Source: Arbacia lixula
Lineage: Eukaryota > Echinodermata > Echinoidea > Arbacioida > Arbaciidae
Assembly (NCBI GenBank): GCA_963669155.1
Contig: OZ022576.1
Location: 27,462,335 to 27,526,334 of the forward strand
Length of the DNA stretch: 64,000 nucleotides
Reading direction: 5' to 3'
Both the position numbers and the translations under genes were made by a program. Below are positions 22,630 to 34,389 of this stretch, in pieces; the stretch's first letter is position 1; each line of letters begins with the position of its first letter. The notes beneath the pieces are model-generated. The model was given only the letters and a program-made list of their open reading frames with translations. It ran no database searches and was not told the DNA's origin.

Positions 22630-23577
22630 GACTATTATCACAGAAGATATCATTGTATTTTGGCTTTTCATCTCTGAGTTATGGCAATTTGAAATGTGCT
22701 TAAACTCCAATGTGTCATTTTACTTAGATTTTGGGGTGTTTACAACCATTTTCAAATGCTTAAATCAGCTATTTAACATTTCGGTCACAAAAGTGTTTAG
22801 GTATCCTATAAAAATATAGGTAAAATCCTATCAACACACCAAAATTGGTGTCGATCCTCAATGGGACCAGTGGTGATTTGAGACCTTGAACTTGGCAACT
22901 TTTTAACAAAATCAAACTTTGAGGTCGCTCTACGAGAAAACGGTGCATGTTTTTTGATCAATTTTTGGTAGGTGGGTAGAGCTAGTAAAATACTATATAT
23001 CTGCAAAATAATGGGTTCTAAACTAATTGAGTTTTAGAGTTATCAGCTTCCAAACATGCACCCGAACACATTGCCATTGACGCTTAACACCATTTTCTTT
23101 GACGTCATGCTGAAGAATGGGTGGTCCGGTCGGCACCAGAATACATTGTACATGTTAAGACTATAAAGTTCTTTCAATTTACAGGAAATGAGCAATGTAA
23201 CTCATCTAACTCGGCTGCAGCGGTCAATCAAAAATAGCAAATTTTATTTAAACTCAGTTGTTCGATCACGCATTGGTTGCTAAGGGAGGCCGTATCTTAG
23301 CAACCATTTGACCTTGGGGCAAAATATTTCAGAATCTTCCGTCAGACACTTGGGGGAACATTTGGTGCGAATTTGAAGAAAATTGAAGGGGGTCGGGTTA
23401 CAAATCGTCTGAAAATTGGTTGATTTCACGTGGATTGACCCATATGTGGATTTGTGCATAGCAACAAGTAGACAAAAGATACACAGGAAGTACCAACATA
23501 ATAGCTTTTACAAAGGAAGAATCTAACAAAGACTGTTATTTTCAATGGGGTATGAATAATTTTGAGGACAACTGTAT
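22630..23577. mobile_element. Right part of a Tc1-like element family
   Basis: The block ends ATTTTGAGGACAACTG followed by TA at 23578, a typical Tc1/mariner end (inverse CAGTTGTCCTCAAAAT). Bases about 23120-23440 recur inverted and diverged at 58215-58540. No matching left end was found, and no transposase frame is present. It may form one element with the fold-back on its left. Confidence 0.5.
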
Positions 23578-23653
23578 ATACCTGAAGTATACTATCCTTG
23601 TATATATAGAGTGCTGGCAGTCCTTCTCAGGAAGAGCTTTAAAATAAAAATTC

Positions 23654-24605
23654 ACAAGTTTAAACGGATGACTGTTGATTCATCATGTTTATTGTGCAAC
23701 TCGGAGTTTAATGCAACTTAAGTTGCGATCATCAGGCAACTAAACATTAAAAAAAAACAATGCCATTGAGCAATTCATTGGAAAGCGCGTAACACTATGT
23801 CACGCACAAAGTGGGCGCAGGGTACCATAAACAGTTTATGCTGAGTGTTTCTTTTCAAATAAATGATAATCGATAATAATCGAGATCTCTGCCCTCTCCA
23901 AGGGAACTGCTTAGCTACCAACGTCATCTACAGCGCGGAAGTAACAACCCCAGACAAGAGAATGACCTACATTGGCCTCACGGAGCCCCCCTTCAAAACC
24001 AGGTACAATAACCACCTCCAATCCTTCTGACACGAAAGGTACCAGAACAGCACAGAGCTCTCAAAATTCATCTGGGACCTGAACCGATATAACGCGCCAT
24101 ATAGCATCAAGTCGTCCATTGCCAGCCGAGCACATGCTTACTCAAACGAGACAAAGAGATGCGATCTGTGTCTCACTTAGAAGTTACTGATAATGAACAC
24201 TAAAAAGCAACCACAGCTGAACTCGCGGCCAGAACTAGTTTCAAAATGCCGCCACCAGAGTAAGTTTAAGTTGTGTAATCTTAAAGATGTTCTGAAATCA
24301 CCATGCATACATACAGTGACACTAGCGATACTCACCTTTATCATAATTTTAATTTTTCGATAAATGGAGAACCATTGCGAAGTATCGATTATTATCGATT
24401 ATCGTTTATTTGAAAAGAAACACTCAGCGTAAAATATTTATAAGCCCTGCACTTTGTGCGTGACATAGTGTTACGCGCTTTCCAATGAATTGCTCAATGG
24501 TATTGTTTTTTAAAATGTTTAGTTGCCTGATGATCGCAACTCAAGTTGCATGAGACTCCGAGTTGCACAGTAAACACGATGAATCAACAGTCATCCGTTT
24601 AAACT

Positions 24606-24608
<3 letters not shown>
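23654..24608. mobile_element. Penelope-like remnant between inverted arms
   Basis: The left arm (23654 to about 23882) and the right arm (about 24384-24608) are inverted copies, with outer ends ACAAGTTTAAACGGATGACT and its complement. Each carries GATGATCGCAACT(C/T)AAGTTGC-like sequence and TTATTTGAAAAGAAACACTC or its inverse. Between them lies the GIY-YIG coding remnant. Terminal repeats in direct or inverted layout are known for Penelope-like elements. A hairpin with GATAAAGGTCTATGACCGAA (24656-24720) just downstream is also typical of that family. Confidence 0.75.
23883..24290 (+). pseudogene. GIY-YIG endonuclease end of a Penelope-like ORF
   Basis: Frame 3 reads R-D-L-C-P-L-x-G-N-C-L, then VIYSAEVTT and MTYIGLTEPPFKTRYNNH, a GIY-YIG nuclease core (here V-I-Y ... 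T-Y-I-G), followed by STELSKFIWDLNR, RAHAYSNETKRCDLCLT and SKCRHQSKFKL. These are the C-terminal blocks of Penelope-like reverse transcriptase-endonuclease proteins. Stop codons interrupt the frame twice (TGA near 24030, TAG near 24178), and the reverse transcriptase part is gone. It is a dead fragment. Confidence 0.85.
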
Positions 24609-24642
<34 letters not shown>

Positions 24643-25656
24643 CCGGAGAAAATTTTTTTTTTGAATTTTCGGTCATAGACCTTTATCAAGAATCTTGATA
24701 AAGGTCTATGACCGAAATTTTGAATAATTTTTCTACTCCGGCGTTTCATTCAATTTGTTTGTCTTCACCTAGAAATCAGCGCCATCGCAATCTATATTCT
24801 TCTTTTGTATATATATATATATATATATATACTGTAAAACAGCAAATTAGATCATTTAAGTTCAAACAAAAATATGTCTCCCCCCCCCTACCTTCGAGGA
24901 GCGATTTCCGCCCATGGAAAATAGTGAAACTTTTGGTAACACCATGTGGTTGTATTCTTTCGGATAATTTACTCACTTATGGGGTGAAGAAAAGGGAAGG
25001 AAAGTGAAACATGGGAGAGGTGAATTTTTATATTTTATATCACTCAAGACTATTTTTAGCTTTAGTTTTCAGTGTTATAATCCAAAAAAAGATGGGATGA
25101 AATGGAGGTAGAAAATGAGGGTGGGTGGTGATTGAGAGTTGTGAACAAGTTACACAGTAGTTATAAAGAGGAAAGAATAAGAAAGAAATGAGAAAAGTGT
25201 GGAGAAGTTAATGCAAGTTTTACAACTAACTAAAGATTTCTTTCAAAATCTGAAAGAGAGATCTGGAGATAAAATTTGCTCAGGAGGAGTTTTATCTTTT
25301 ATCCTATTTTTTTTTCCTAAGTACATTTCAGAATACCGATTTGGCTCATTTGCATAACAATTTTATTTCTGGCTCATTTCGATAAAATTTTTATCTTTTG
25401 TCCTAAGTTGGCTTTTCAGAATACCAAAAAGTTCAAATTTTTCCCAAGTCCCTAAGATACAATATTTCATTTTCCTCAGTTCGTTTTTTGGAATACCCCC
25501 TCAGGAGGATGGATGCATACAAGTTGACTGAGCACAGTCAAATTGATCTAGTTTGGGGTTGAATTAACATAGTAGGTCCCAGTTATCAATGATTTCAAGT
25601 AATGAAGTGCTAGTTATGAGATGGGCATTCCTAATGACATTTTCTTCTGTTTTCAG
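24609..25656. other. (AT)n tracts, a hairpin and plain intron
   Basis: (AT)n at 24608-24637 and 24808-24830. Between them is a fold-back in which CCGGAG, TTCGGTCATAGACCTTTATC and its inverse pair around AAGAATC (24643-24744). From 24840 to the acceptor of exon 2 no feature is recognised. Confidence 0.6.
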
Positions 25657-25709
25657 GTTTCCAGGCAAACCAGCTCTTCATCTGTGAGTGAGCTGCGCAT
25701 CAACAAAAG
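25657..25709 (+). CDS. PDSS1: PDSS1 exon 2 (small N-terminal exon)
   Basis: A pyrimidine-rich tract ends in TTTTCAG|G at 25656, and the block closes with AAAAG|GTACAA. Its 53 nt are open in the frame set by exon 1 and give VSRQTSSSSVSELRINK plus two bases of the next codon. These join to the first base of exon 3 as Arg. The Ser/Arg-rich composition continues the targeting or linker region before the catalytic core. This part of the family is not conserved, so the call depends on the splice sites, the phase fit and the position 615 bp upstream of exon 3. Confidence 0.62.
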
Positions 25710-25891
25710 GTACAATTTCACGCTCGTTAGATAGTTGATAGTAAAAATCACCTGTGTGTATGTTACAGTGTAATTAAAATGATGGCCACAATCATGTGTT
25801 TCATCTCGTCCTCTCTCTTACCCTCTCTGCCTCTCAGTATGATAGTGCACTATGGTAATTTCAAGCTGATTCACTTTTGCAGCAGATAGTA

Positions 25892-26022
25892 CAGACAAAC
25901 CCTGTTATAACGAAAGGGTCAGGACGCACACTTTTCCTGGCTATAGCTGACTGCTAGCTGTACCAGTACATATCAAAACATACAGAAACAAATGCATGTA
26001 GGACTACACAAACAATAACATA
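25892..26022. mobile_element. pogo-like MITE, copy C (one end only)
   Basis: Begins CAGACAAACCCTGTTATAAC after TA (25890-25891), then the left subterminal sequence of the family in diverged form (CTATAGCTGACTGCTAGCTG, GCATGTAGGACTACACAAAC). It stops after about 130 bp with no right end before exon 3. Confidence 0.75.
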
Positions 26023-26323
26023 TGTGACCGCCCAGCTCAAAACCCACAAAAAGTCGCCCAAAATGAATTTTCACTTTTTGACAGTTTTAAAGAGTAAGTT
26101 CTAAGCTTTAAAATGATACGGTACTGTACAGAGAAAAATAAATGCAGAACAGCTCTGTGGTGTGAAGCTCAATGCTGTAGACCTAGATGGCAGATATGAG
26201 ATTTTTCAGATTTCAAAATGAATGTTATCTTTCTTCCTTCATTTATTAGATACCAGTAAATGCTGTAGTTGTAGATATCATAATGATGTTTTATTTCTTC
26301 CCTCAATCTCTGTGTCCTATTAG

Positions 26324-26435
26324 ACAGTGGAGGAGACATTACAGTAGGAGCTCTGAACTTCATCCACAGGCACTTGTACAACCCCACAAGCTGATAGAAC
26401 CTGAACTTCGATCTATTCATCAAAGTATACGAGAG
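26324..26435 (+). CDS. PDSS1: PDSS1 exon 3: entry into the prenyl synthase domain
   Basis: The acceptor is CCTATTAG at 26323 and the donor GAGAG|GTAGGA. The frame is one base, then 37 codons, ending in phase 0. The C-terminal residues IEPELRSIHQSIRE correspond to the helix before the catalytic core in PDSS1 and related polyprenyl synthases (D-L-x-x-I-x-x-x-I-R-x-E-L pattern), which carries on directly into exon 4 with E-L-S-T. The first half (QWRRHYSRSSELHPQ) still resembles presequence or linker. A second possible acceptor lies 4 bp downstream (ACAG), but it would break the phase match with exon 2. Confidence 0.82.
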
Positions 26436-27266
26436 GTAGGACTGAACTGACAACCCTCCCAGCATTGTATTCATTGAGGCTGGGGCTCAGGAAAGATTAG
26501 CCTATTGAGAGTTGTAATTCTTTCTGGCCTCATGGAAAATGCTACCCTACATGATATGTGTACTTTTACTGTGTGCAAATGTTACAATAGCACATCAAGG
26601 GGACTACTGGAAAGAAACTCTATAAAGAGATTTTTTATTGAAGGCAGGACAAGGAGCATTGGGAAGGAGGAGTGGTAAAACTTTGAGGATATTTGGAGAA
26701 GTTTTAAGAGAAGAAGTTTTACCTCAGAAAATTATGAATATTTAGTGTGGTGGTGTCATACATATATCAGACATTCCCGCGTAAGTATCAACGTCTGCCT
26801 CAAATTTAGAATTGACATACCGTTGTGACCGTCGTATTAGCTGCACCTGCACATAAGCCTACGGCACCCCGACTTTCAGCATGAAATTTGAAAAAACAAA
26901 CAAAAAACAACTGGAAATACCAGACCAGGATCGCAGCACCGCCGTCTGATTTGTGTGACAACATTCAACAAAATAAATGGTTTTGATAGCCATCCAGTGT
27001 GATATAATTGATATACTAGTGATACGATCTCAATCACATCAACGGCATGATTACCAGTACTAAGAAGGCACCAGGAATAGTATTTGAGACAACTCAAAGA
27101 TATTTGCTAATGAGAAAGCTACGTCTCCGTTAGATGGGGGCCACCGTTTACGCCCTCTACACTGCAGATCAAAGAAACAATGGCAGCCCCTGTCTAACAG
27201 AGTTTGCTAGTTTGAGCCTTAGCTTTCTCATTAGCGGTATCTTTGAGTTGTCTCGGACAAATACTA

Positions 27267-30200
27267 AAGAAAGGTTAGCAATTAATCGCTATTTTTCAAT
27301 CAAGCGCTAATAATGATTAATCGCTAAAATCCGTAACATAAAGCCCCTCTCCAATCAAACACTATTTGCGCTTGATTCGTTGCGATCAACCGCGACTTCA
27401 TGAAAATAGCGTTTCATCGATTTACAATTGTTTTTCATGAAACGACTGACGGTATAGCCTAGCGATTTTCTTGCCTGTCCCCTGTTAACACCGAAAGTTC
27501 GCTGCACGAAACCATCAAAACAACGACTGTAAGTATCTAAAAATTGCATGATTACCCGAGTATGTCATTATATCCTGATATTTTGTGCCAATGGATATTG
27601 AAGTTAACATGTAATTATTCTTTGGTGCTAATGATTAATGGATTTATGATGATGAAAGTAGTTTTTTTCAACACGATTTACGGCAGTGCCGATTTTGTAT
27701 GTGATTCATCGCAGCAGCAATTCACTGCGACATTCACCGCCAGATAGCACTTGCTAGCCGACCATGTCCACAGAGTTCAGGCAGGCCGTGCGCGTGGTTT
27801 TACGTTGTAGATATGTGCGTATTTGAAACATCCTTGCCGTTGGTATGTCTATCTAGACTACGCGTATAAGGAACCAGCTATGACTATGTAGAGACGTACA
27901 CAATGCATTACCAGTCATAATTCTGAAATTAATTCGACTGAATCTATCCTTTGTGTATTGAGGGTTTATTCAGTGAAGTTATGCTGCTCAAAGTAACTGT
28001 CTGAATCTGACTCGAGACCCTAAATAGTGCCTGTCTAGCCACATCTCAACTCTAGCTCTACTGCCAGCAGTTGCACTATTCAACTTGCATTTATGGCTCT
28101 CCATGCATGGCCTCTACATATTTCATCACACTAACATGGGGTAAACCAAGTTTTAGGCCCTGTAGTCAGACTATACTTCAGTATAACCGATAGAATATTC
28201 CCATGGGATGGTTCAAACTGCACAGACACACACATTAACAATTTGCTTTACTATCTATGTACAATCATGGCAGTATATGGGCTCATCAGGCATCAGCTTA
28301 GCAACCGTGCAACAATTACGTAGAGTCTAGCACATTTTGAATGCATGTCAGGGAAACAATTCGCATTGAAAAGATCAATCAGAGTTATTGCAGAAATGCC
28401 AAGTCCCCTGCATCATGCGTGCGACTCCTGCATTAGCGGTTGCCCTCACGCTGACTCCCAGCAAACTTTTTCTCACACATTTACACTACAGCCTGCCAGA
28501 GACAGAAAAAAATTATGTTCAACTTCCCTGTATACCCTGAATTTATACTTGGTAGCTGTACCATTTAACTCACGATCACATATTTAGTATACATGTACAT
28601 CTATGCATGATCAAGTAAGTACATGTACATCCCGAGAGCTTGTGATTGCTAAAAATAAACTAAATACTAGATATACTAAAAAATGAAATCCCACCACTAC
28701 CATCCCCCCCCCTCCCCTCCTTCTGCTTAGTGACTCGAGACGGTTTTGAAATGAATCATATTTTTCTACAAATTATGACCTGCACGCAATCACATCTAGT
28801 TGGTCTCTGAAGTTGGTATCTCTTTTATTGTAACATATTGAGCTTTGTAGCTTCCACATGGTGCCTATGGTGCCATGAAACATGATGCTTTTTAGCCTAA
28901 AGCATCGTGTTTCATGCTGAATTGGACAAAATATACTATGGTTTAAAACTGCGGCTCCTTCCTTTTCTTCCATTTCACTTTCCCTATGCCAATTCCTTTG
29001 AACTGTTGTGTATGTGTTCGAACATGTATTCCAGCGCAAGAACAGACCTCAAACTATAATATTGTCATAGTTGTGTGCAATGGTGTCCCAAAGCCATGCA
29101 AATGCTTGCTTATCAGATGTGTGTACTGCAGACAATAATGGTCCCAATATACATGAATCTACCTGTATGCACTTTGATATGCCAACCCTTCTTTTCTCTT
29201 GTGAAAAAAGTATGGTAAGTAAGACATAAATGAGCAAATGAAGTTTTAATTACCCTGATTGACATAATACAGTATGTGTGTGGTATTGTATAAACATGAA
29301 CACTGTACATATATAGTTTCAATCATTTACATGAACCTAGTGCAAATTTGTCACAAAAATATTTTTTATTTACATGATGCATTGTTAATTGTTTAACTGC
29401 GCCACCTCTCTCTCTTTCTCTTTCTGTCATATCCTGTCTCTTTATCTTTCTTTGTATTTCTTGTAAAAAGCTAGAGGACCACGAGCTCAGTTGAGGCCAG
29501 CCCTGTAGGCGTACTGGAATAAGTGGAAGCCATGTCGCCGTAGTCCAGACAGGGAATTTTTGGGTCCAACGAGGCAATGACACGTAGTGGCAGTAATCTA
29601 AGTAGCATACACTCAAAGGTAATATTGAAGAAAAAATAAACAGTGTTCCTATAATTAAATGCATATGCTATGATTGATTTTTTTTCTAATTTGGATTAAA
29701 GTATTTCTCATGAAGGCAAGATATACACAAAATGAAATACAAATGTATTTTTTCTTTCTCCAAAGAAACCACTGACATCAACAAATCATCTGTTACAGAT
29801 AGAATTGTTTCTAAGATGTTAAACATGTTAAGCATGAGAGAGCATCTCACATGTGATGTCACAAATTTTAAAGTTAAAAAGAAACATAACTGTATTATTC
29901 CAGGTAGGGTAACAATGCATGCATTCATTGGTATACCTCAGATATTTCAAACATGGTATGTATTTCATGAACTAATAAACTGTGTTACAGTGGGGTCAAT
30001 GGGACAAATGTCAAAGGTTATTGACCTTTCCCAACAACTCCCTAAAAGATTAATTTTTTGCAAATAAATACAAATCTTATTATCCAAGTCATAGTAGAGA
30101 TAGATCACAACGTGGAGTGATTTTTTTGGGTAAAAGTTCAGGGTGATTAACCCCAATTCAAAACATCTATTGTCAACATTTACCATAATGTCATCTTTCT

Positions 30201-30467
30201 CAAAATATATAGAAATTACTTCAATCAAACTTATTACAAAGATGTATTATTTAATGGAGATGGAGTGATGAGGCATGAGGTCAAAGGTCAATGAATAAAA
30301 TTGGCTGAAATTGGCTCTACATATTTTTTGTGATAACTAGAAGTTCAATGATCAATTTCAACTGTATTTTGTATGAAGTTGTACGAAGTCAAGCCAGTTA
30401 GAGGTTAAAGGTCACTTATCTTTTCAAAAATTGTCAAATATGTCCAAAATGTTATCTTTCCCCAATA
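27267..30467. other. Intron 3 sequence with no recognisable gene
   Basis: The first ~500 bp are rich in AATCGC words (AGCAATTAATCGCTATTT, CGTAACATAAAGCCCC) and resemble the palindromic elements near 39.0-39.4 kb. The rest is plain AT-rich sequence with pyrimidine-rich stretches near 29405. Short frames (28345-28587, 29323-29664, 29732-30067) show no domain. Confidence 0.45.
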
Positions 30468-31084
30468 CAGGCAAACCCCGTTATAATGAACACGGGTATA
30501 GCGAGAACCCTGTTATTACGAGGACATTTCTTGGGTCCCGATTTTTATGCCTCCGCCACGAAGTGGCCGGAGGCATAATGTTTTCGGGTTGTCCGACTGT
30601 CCCTCCGTCCGTCCGTCCGTCCGTCCCGAATCCGTTCAGGCAATATCTTGAGAACCGTTCAGCAGATTTGCTTCAAACTTAGTACATGTATGTACATGTA
30701 TGTATTGCATGAAACTAAAGAAGTGTGTAAAATTGGGGTCAAATCTGATTGAGGTCAAAGGTCCATGAACTTTGTAAAAATTGCCCAAAATTGACCTTTT
30801 TCACAATAAATCCAAATCCAAGCATGTAATTCTCATTAAACGTGGGACAAAGATGGATCACTACTTCGGGATAGACTGGTGACATTTTTTGTAAAATTCC
30901 TGAAAGGTCAGAGGTCAAAGGTCAATGAAATTTGTGAAAATTTGCCAAAAATTGACCTTTTTCACAATAAATCCAAATCCAAGGATGCAATTCTCAATAA
31001 ACATGGTAAAAAAATAGATCACTACTTGGGGATAGACTGGTGACATTTTTGATAGAATTCCTGAAAGTTCAGAGGTCAAAGGTC

Positions 31085-34000
31085 TTCTCTTCTTTCGTGT
31101 GAGGTAGTAAAACATCAAGCTATCTCCTGGAGCTGCGTAAGCCAGTTCACTTGTGCGTCTTTTGGGCACGACAGATCAGTCATCCCATCAGGGGGTTGGA
31201 GGTCGGGACAGTGGTACAGGATATGATCCGCCGTCTGCTCGTCTGCACCACAGGTGCATGCCAGTGAATCCCTGAGTTTCCAGTGGTACATGTTGGCGTT
31301 GAACCTCCCAACCCCAGTCCGTAGCCGGTTCAGTGTGACCCACTTCCTCCGAGGTAGGTCCGAGCCAGCAGGAGCTTTGATGCCAGGGGGGACAGTGAAT
31401 TGCCTTGGGCGAGCCGTCCCTTCCCAGCACCTTTCCCACTCTTGCAGCAGGCTGAAGTCGGATCTGCTGAGGGCAGCTGCGTGACGGGAGAAAGGTCGGC
31501 GCGATCAGAGGCGTTGGCTGCCTAGGTTCAGGGAATCAGTCGTGATTTTGTGTAGGAGGTGTTCAGCATCGGCAAGGGATTTGGTTGTGAGCTTGTCCAT
31601 CAGGTTCTCGCGTCGTAGCCTTGGTGGTGCGATTCCAGCGAGGACTGGGAGGAGATCTGTCGGTGTAGGACGGAGACAACCAGTGATGAGCCACATGGTG
31701 TCATTCAGGACACAGTCCAGCTTTTTGGTGTGGGTACTCCTGCACCACGCTTGCGCAGCATATTCAGCAGTGCTGTAGACCAGGGCTAGGGCTCCTGTGC
31801 GAAGGGTGGATGTGGATGCACCCCATGCTGTGCCAGCCAGGCGACGCAGCAAGTTGTTCCTTGCCGACACTTTTGCTCGTTGGGCTGCGAGGTGCTGTCT
31901 GTACGTCAGCTGACGGTCCAGTTTCACTCCGAGGTATGTTGGGTGGGGGTTGTTTGGAAGGGGTGTCCTGTTACAAAGAATGGTCATCTGTCGCTTGGCT
32001 TCCTTTGTGTTGAGATGAAAGGCAGTTACAGTAGTCTTGGCAACGCTTAGCTTGAGTCTCCGCATCTTGAGGTAGTCTGTGAGTAGCCCCATGTCTGCTG
32101 TAAGCGCGCTCTCTACTTTGTTCCAGTTCCTATCGGTATACAACAGTGCCAGGTCGTCTGCATAGCCATACTGTTGTGAAGCTGTGCAAGGTAAGTCGCT
32201 GATGTAGACGTTGAAGAGCATGGGGGACAGAACTGAGCCCTGGGGCACCCCGTTCCGTAGGCGGCGTGTTCGGCTACTTTGTCCATCGCTGGTCTTGACT
32301 ACGAAGCTACGGTTCGCCAGGATTGTTGTGAGGAACCGCACTAGGTCTGGGATGGTGCGGAGAAGCTTTAGTGTCAAGCCATGATGCCACACTGTGTCGT
32401 AAGCTGCAGTGAGATCCACTGGAACAGCGCCTGCCTTGTTGCATCTTTCAAAGCTCTCCTCGATATCATTGGTGAGCTTGACAATCTGGTGAGTGGTACA
32501 CCGGCCACGACGGAAGCCTGCTTGCTCATCTGGAAGTTGGGGATCAACCACTGGGTTGAGTCGGGCCAGAAGGAGTCTTTCGAGAAGTTTAAATGGCACA
32601 CACAGGAGTGAGACTGGTCTGTAGCTCGTGGGATCCTCTGCAGGCTTGTTAGGTTTCAGGAAGGCTATAACAGTAGATTTCCTCCAGATCTTAGGGATTT
32701 GCAGTCCAGTGAGACAGGTCGAGTAGAATTCAGAGAGCCAGTCCAGGCTCTTGGGACCGCAGTGCTTTAAGAATTCTGGGAAGATGTTATCCGGGCCTTG
32801 GGCTTTCCCACATTTCAGTTGGGAGATAACCAGTGCTAGCCCAGCAGATGTGAAGGGTTTGGAGAGGAAACCATCTACTCCAGGGGCATTCCAGAGGCTT
32901 GAAGTTTCATGTTTGACAAGCCGGGCATAGTCTTTGTCTGCATTCTCAAAGTTACCATTAGCTAGCAGCTGGTGTGCGATGGAGTTTGCTGTGACGGGAC
33001 AATGCTTGGGACGGGAGCTGCGGCCAGTGAGACGGTTAAGGGTCGTCCAGGCCAGCCTGCTGGAATGGGTGAAATCAATGCCCTGGACTGTCTCTTCCCA
33101 GCGTTTCCTCCGCTTCTGATCAAGGTGGTTTGTCAGCTCTGTGGCAAGTTTGGCACTCTCTCCGTCACTGTCAGAATGTATAAGTGCATTGTAGCATCTA
33201 TCGCACTCGTCATCCCAAGTCGGTATGTAGCAGCGACGAAATCCACGAGGGACAGCATGCTTAGCTGAGTTGGTTAGAAGTTTGCAGAAGGCAGAATAGG
33301 CATTGTCCAAGTTCCCATTAGTAGGAGGGAGGGTGTCTGACCCAGACTCAACCGGTTCTCTGAACTGATTCCAGTTGGCCTTTCTGAAGTTCCATCGCTT
33401 TAAGGGTGTGGAAGAGATTGGCTCAATAGGGTTCTCCGGAATGATGAGTGATGGTCTATGCTGTGACTTAGGGAAAGGGTCCAAAACTGAATGGTGTGGG
33501 GAAGAGCCATTTAGGTTGACAAAGGCTAGGTCAGGATTAGATGTTGTGTTCCACCGACCAGAGCGAAAGCTGTCAGGCTCTTTCGGGTCATGCAGGAGGT
33601 GAACACTAGAGGCTGAGGCCCAGTCTTCAAGGGCAGAACCATCTGGGGTAGTCGTGCGGTAACCCCACGTTGTACTCTGGCAGTTGAAATCACCAGCGTA
33701 CATGCACGGTTGATCAAATGTTGGGATGGAGTCTTCGAGTAGTTTAGTTTGCGGTGGCTTGTAGACATTAATTACAGTCACACCTTCCACCTGGGTTGCT
33801 GTCCATTCCAGGTCAGAGTCGGAGGCAGAGGCTGCTACTGCTCTCCACTTGGCTGAGTTCCGCACAAAGGTGGCGATCCCATGGATGTCGCTTTCAGTGT
33901 GAGCTGCTAAGGTATATCCAGGGATCTTAAGACGAGCGCTGTCGCTGATATGGGTCTCTTGCAACAGGACAACACTGACTTTGTTGGTCTGCAGCAAGTG

Positions 34001-34260
34001 CTCAATGATGGAGATTTTGGCCTTGGTTAGGCCCTCTACGTTCAGCTGCAGCAGGGAGATACCAGCCCGTACGGCATCCGTAGGTGCCTGCCCTGATAAG
34101 GGCACATGCTCTGGGTTGGTTCTAGTCTGTTGTGGCTGACGGTCCATCGTGTAGAAGAGGTTGGTGGATGTTGGTTCTACCAACTCTGGTTGTTGTCGTT
34201 CGCCTGACTTGCGCCAGTTGACAGGATTCACCACGGGGAGGTCGACAACTTGAATCCCAG
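31085..34260 (-). mobile_element. 5'-truncated APE-type LINE
   Basis: The element is flanked on both sides by the 10-bp sequence GTCAAAGGTC (31075-31084 and 34261-34270), a likely target duplication, although the host satellite carries this word repeatedly. On the - strand the reading frame is open from the 5' edge, so the copy is truncated within or just before ORF2. The 3' UTR after the terminal stop is only about 30 bases and ends GAAAGAAGAGAAG rather than poly(A). Sequence integrity indicates a young insertion. Confidence 0.85.
31115..34234 (-). CDS. LINE ORF2: AP endonuclease plus reverse transcriptase, one in-frame TGA
   Basis: The frame is uninterrupted for 909 codons to a TGA at 31507-31505, then continues in the same frame for about 129 more codons to a TGA at 31117-31115. 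N-terminal endonuclease: LLQLNVEGL, LLQETHI, YAGDFNCQSTTWG, SNPDLAFVN and SQHRPSLI, the usual APE blocks. Reverse transcriptase: YRPVSLL, AGFRRGRCTTHQI, VDLTAAYDTVWHHGL, NGVPQGSVLSPMLFN and the catalytic YADD, then PTYLGVKLD. After the TGA: ACTCGADEQTADHILYHC, the Cys/His cluster common at the C terminus of jockey/I-type LINEs. The clade is not resolved. The start at 34234 (GTG) is only a frame marker; the frame is open upstream to the truncation point. Confidence 0.9.
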
Positions 34261-34389
34261 GTCAAAGGTCAAAGGTCAATGAACTTTGCCAAAATTGGCT
34301 AGAAATTACCCCAAACTTTAAATTTTTCACAATAAATCCAAATCCAATGGTGCAATTCCAACCAAACATAGTGAAACGATGGATCACTA
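34261..34389. repeat. Satellite unit of the host element between LINE and MITE
   Basis: One unit with AGGTCAAAGGTCA (34259-34271 across the LINE edge), GTCAATGAACTTTGCCAAAA and CAATAAATCCAAATCCAATG. It continues after the MITE at 36434-37190 with four to five more units. Confidence 0.8.

Noticed and set aside
24246-24259. ATGCCGCCACCAGA|GTAAGT as a possible first exon of PDSS1
   Set aside because: The phase does not fit exon 2, and the sequence is the S-K-C-R-H-Q part of the Penelope-like ORF.
28345-30067. Frames of 80-113 codons in intron 3
   Set aside because: No motif and no credible splice context; the length is expected by chance in a long intron.
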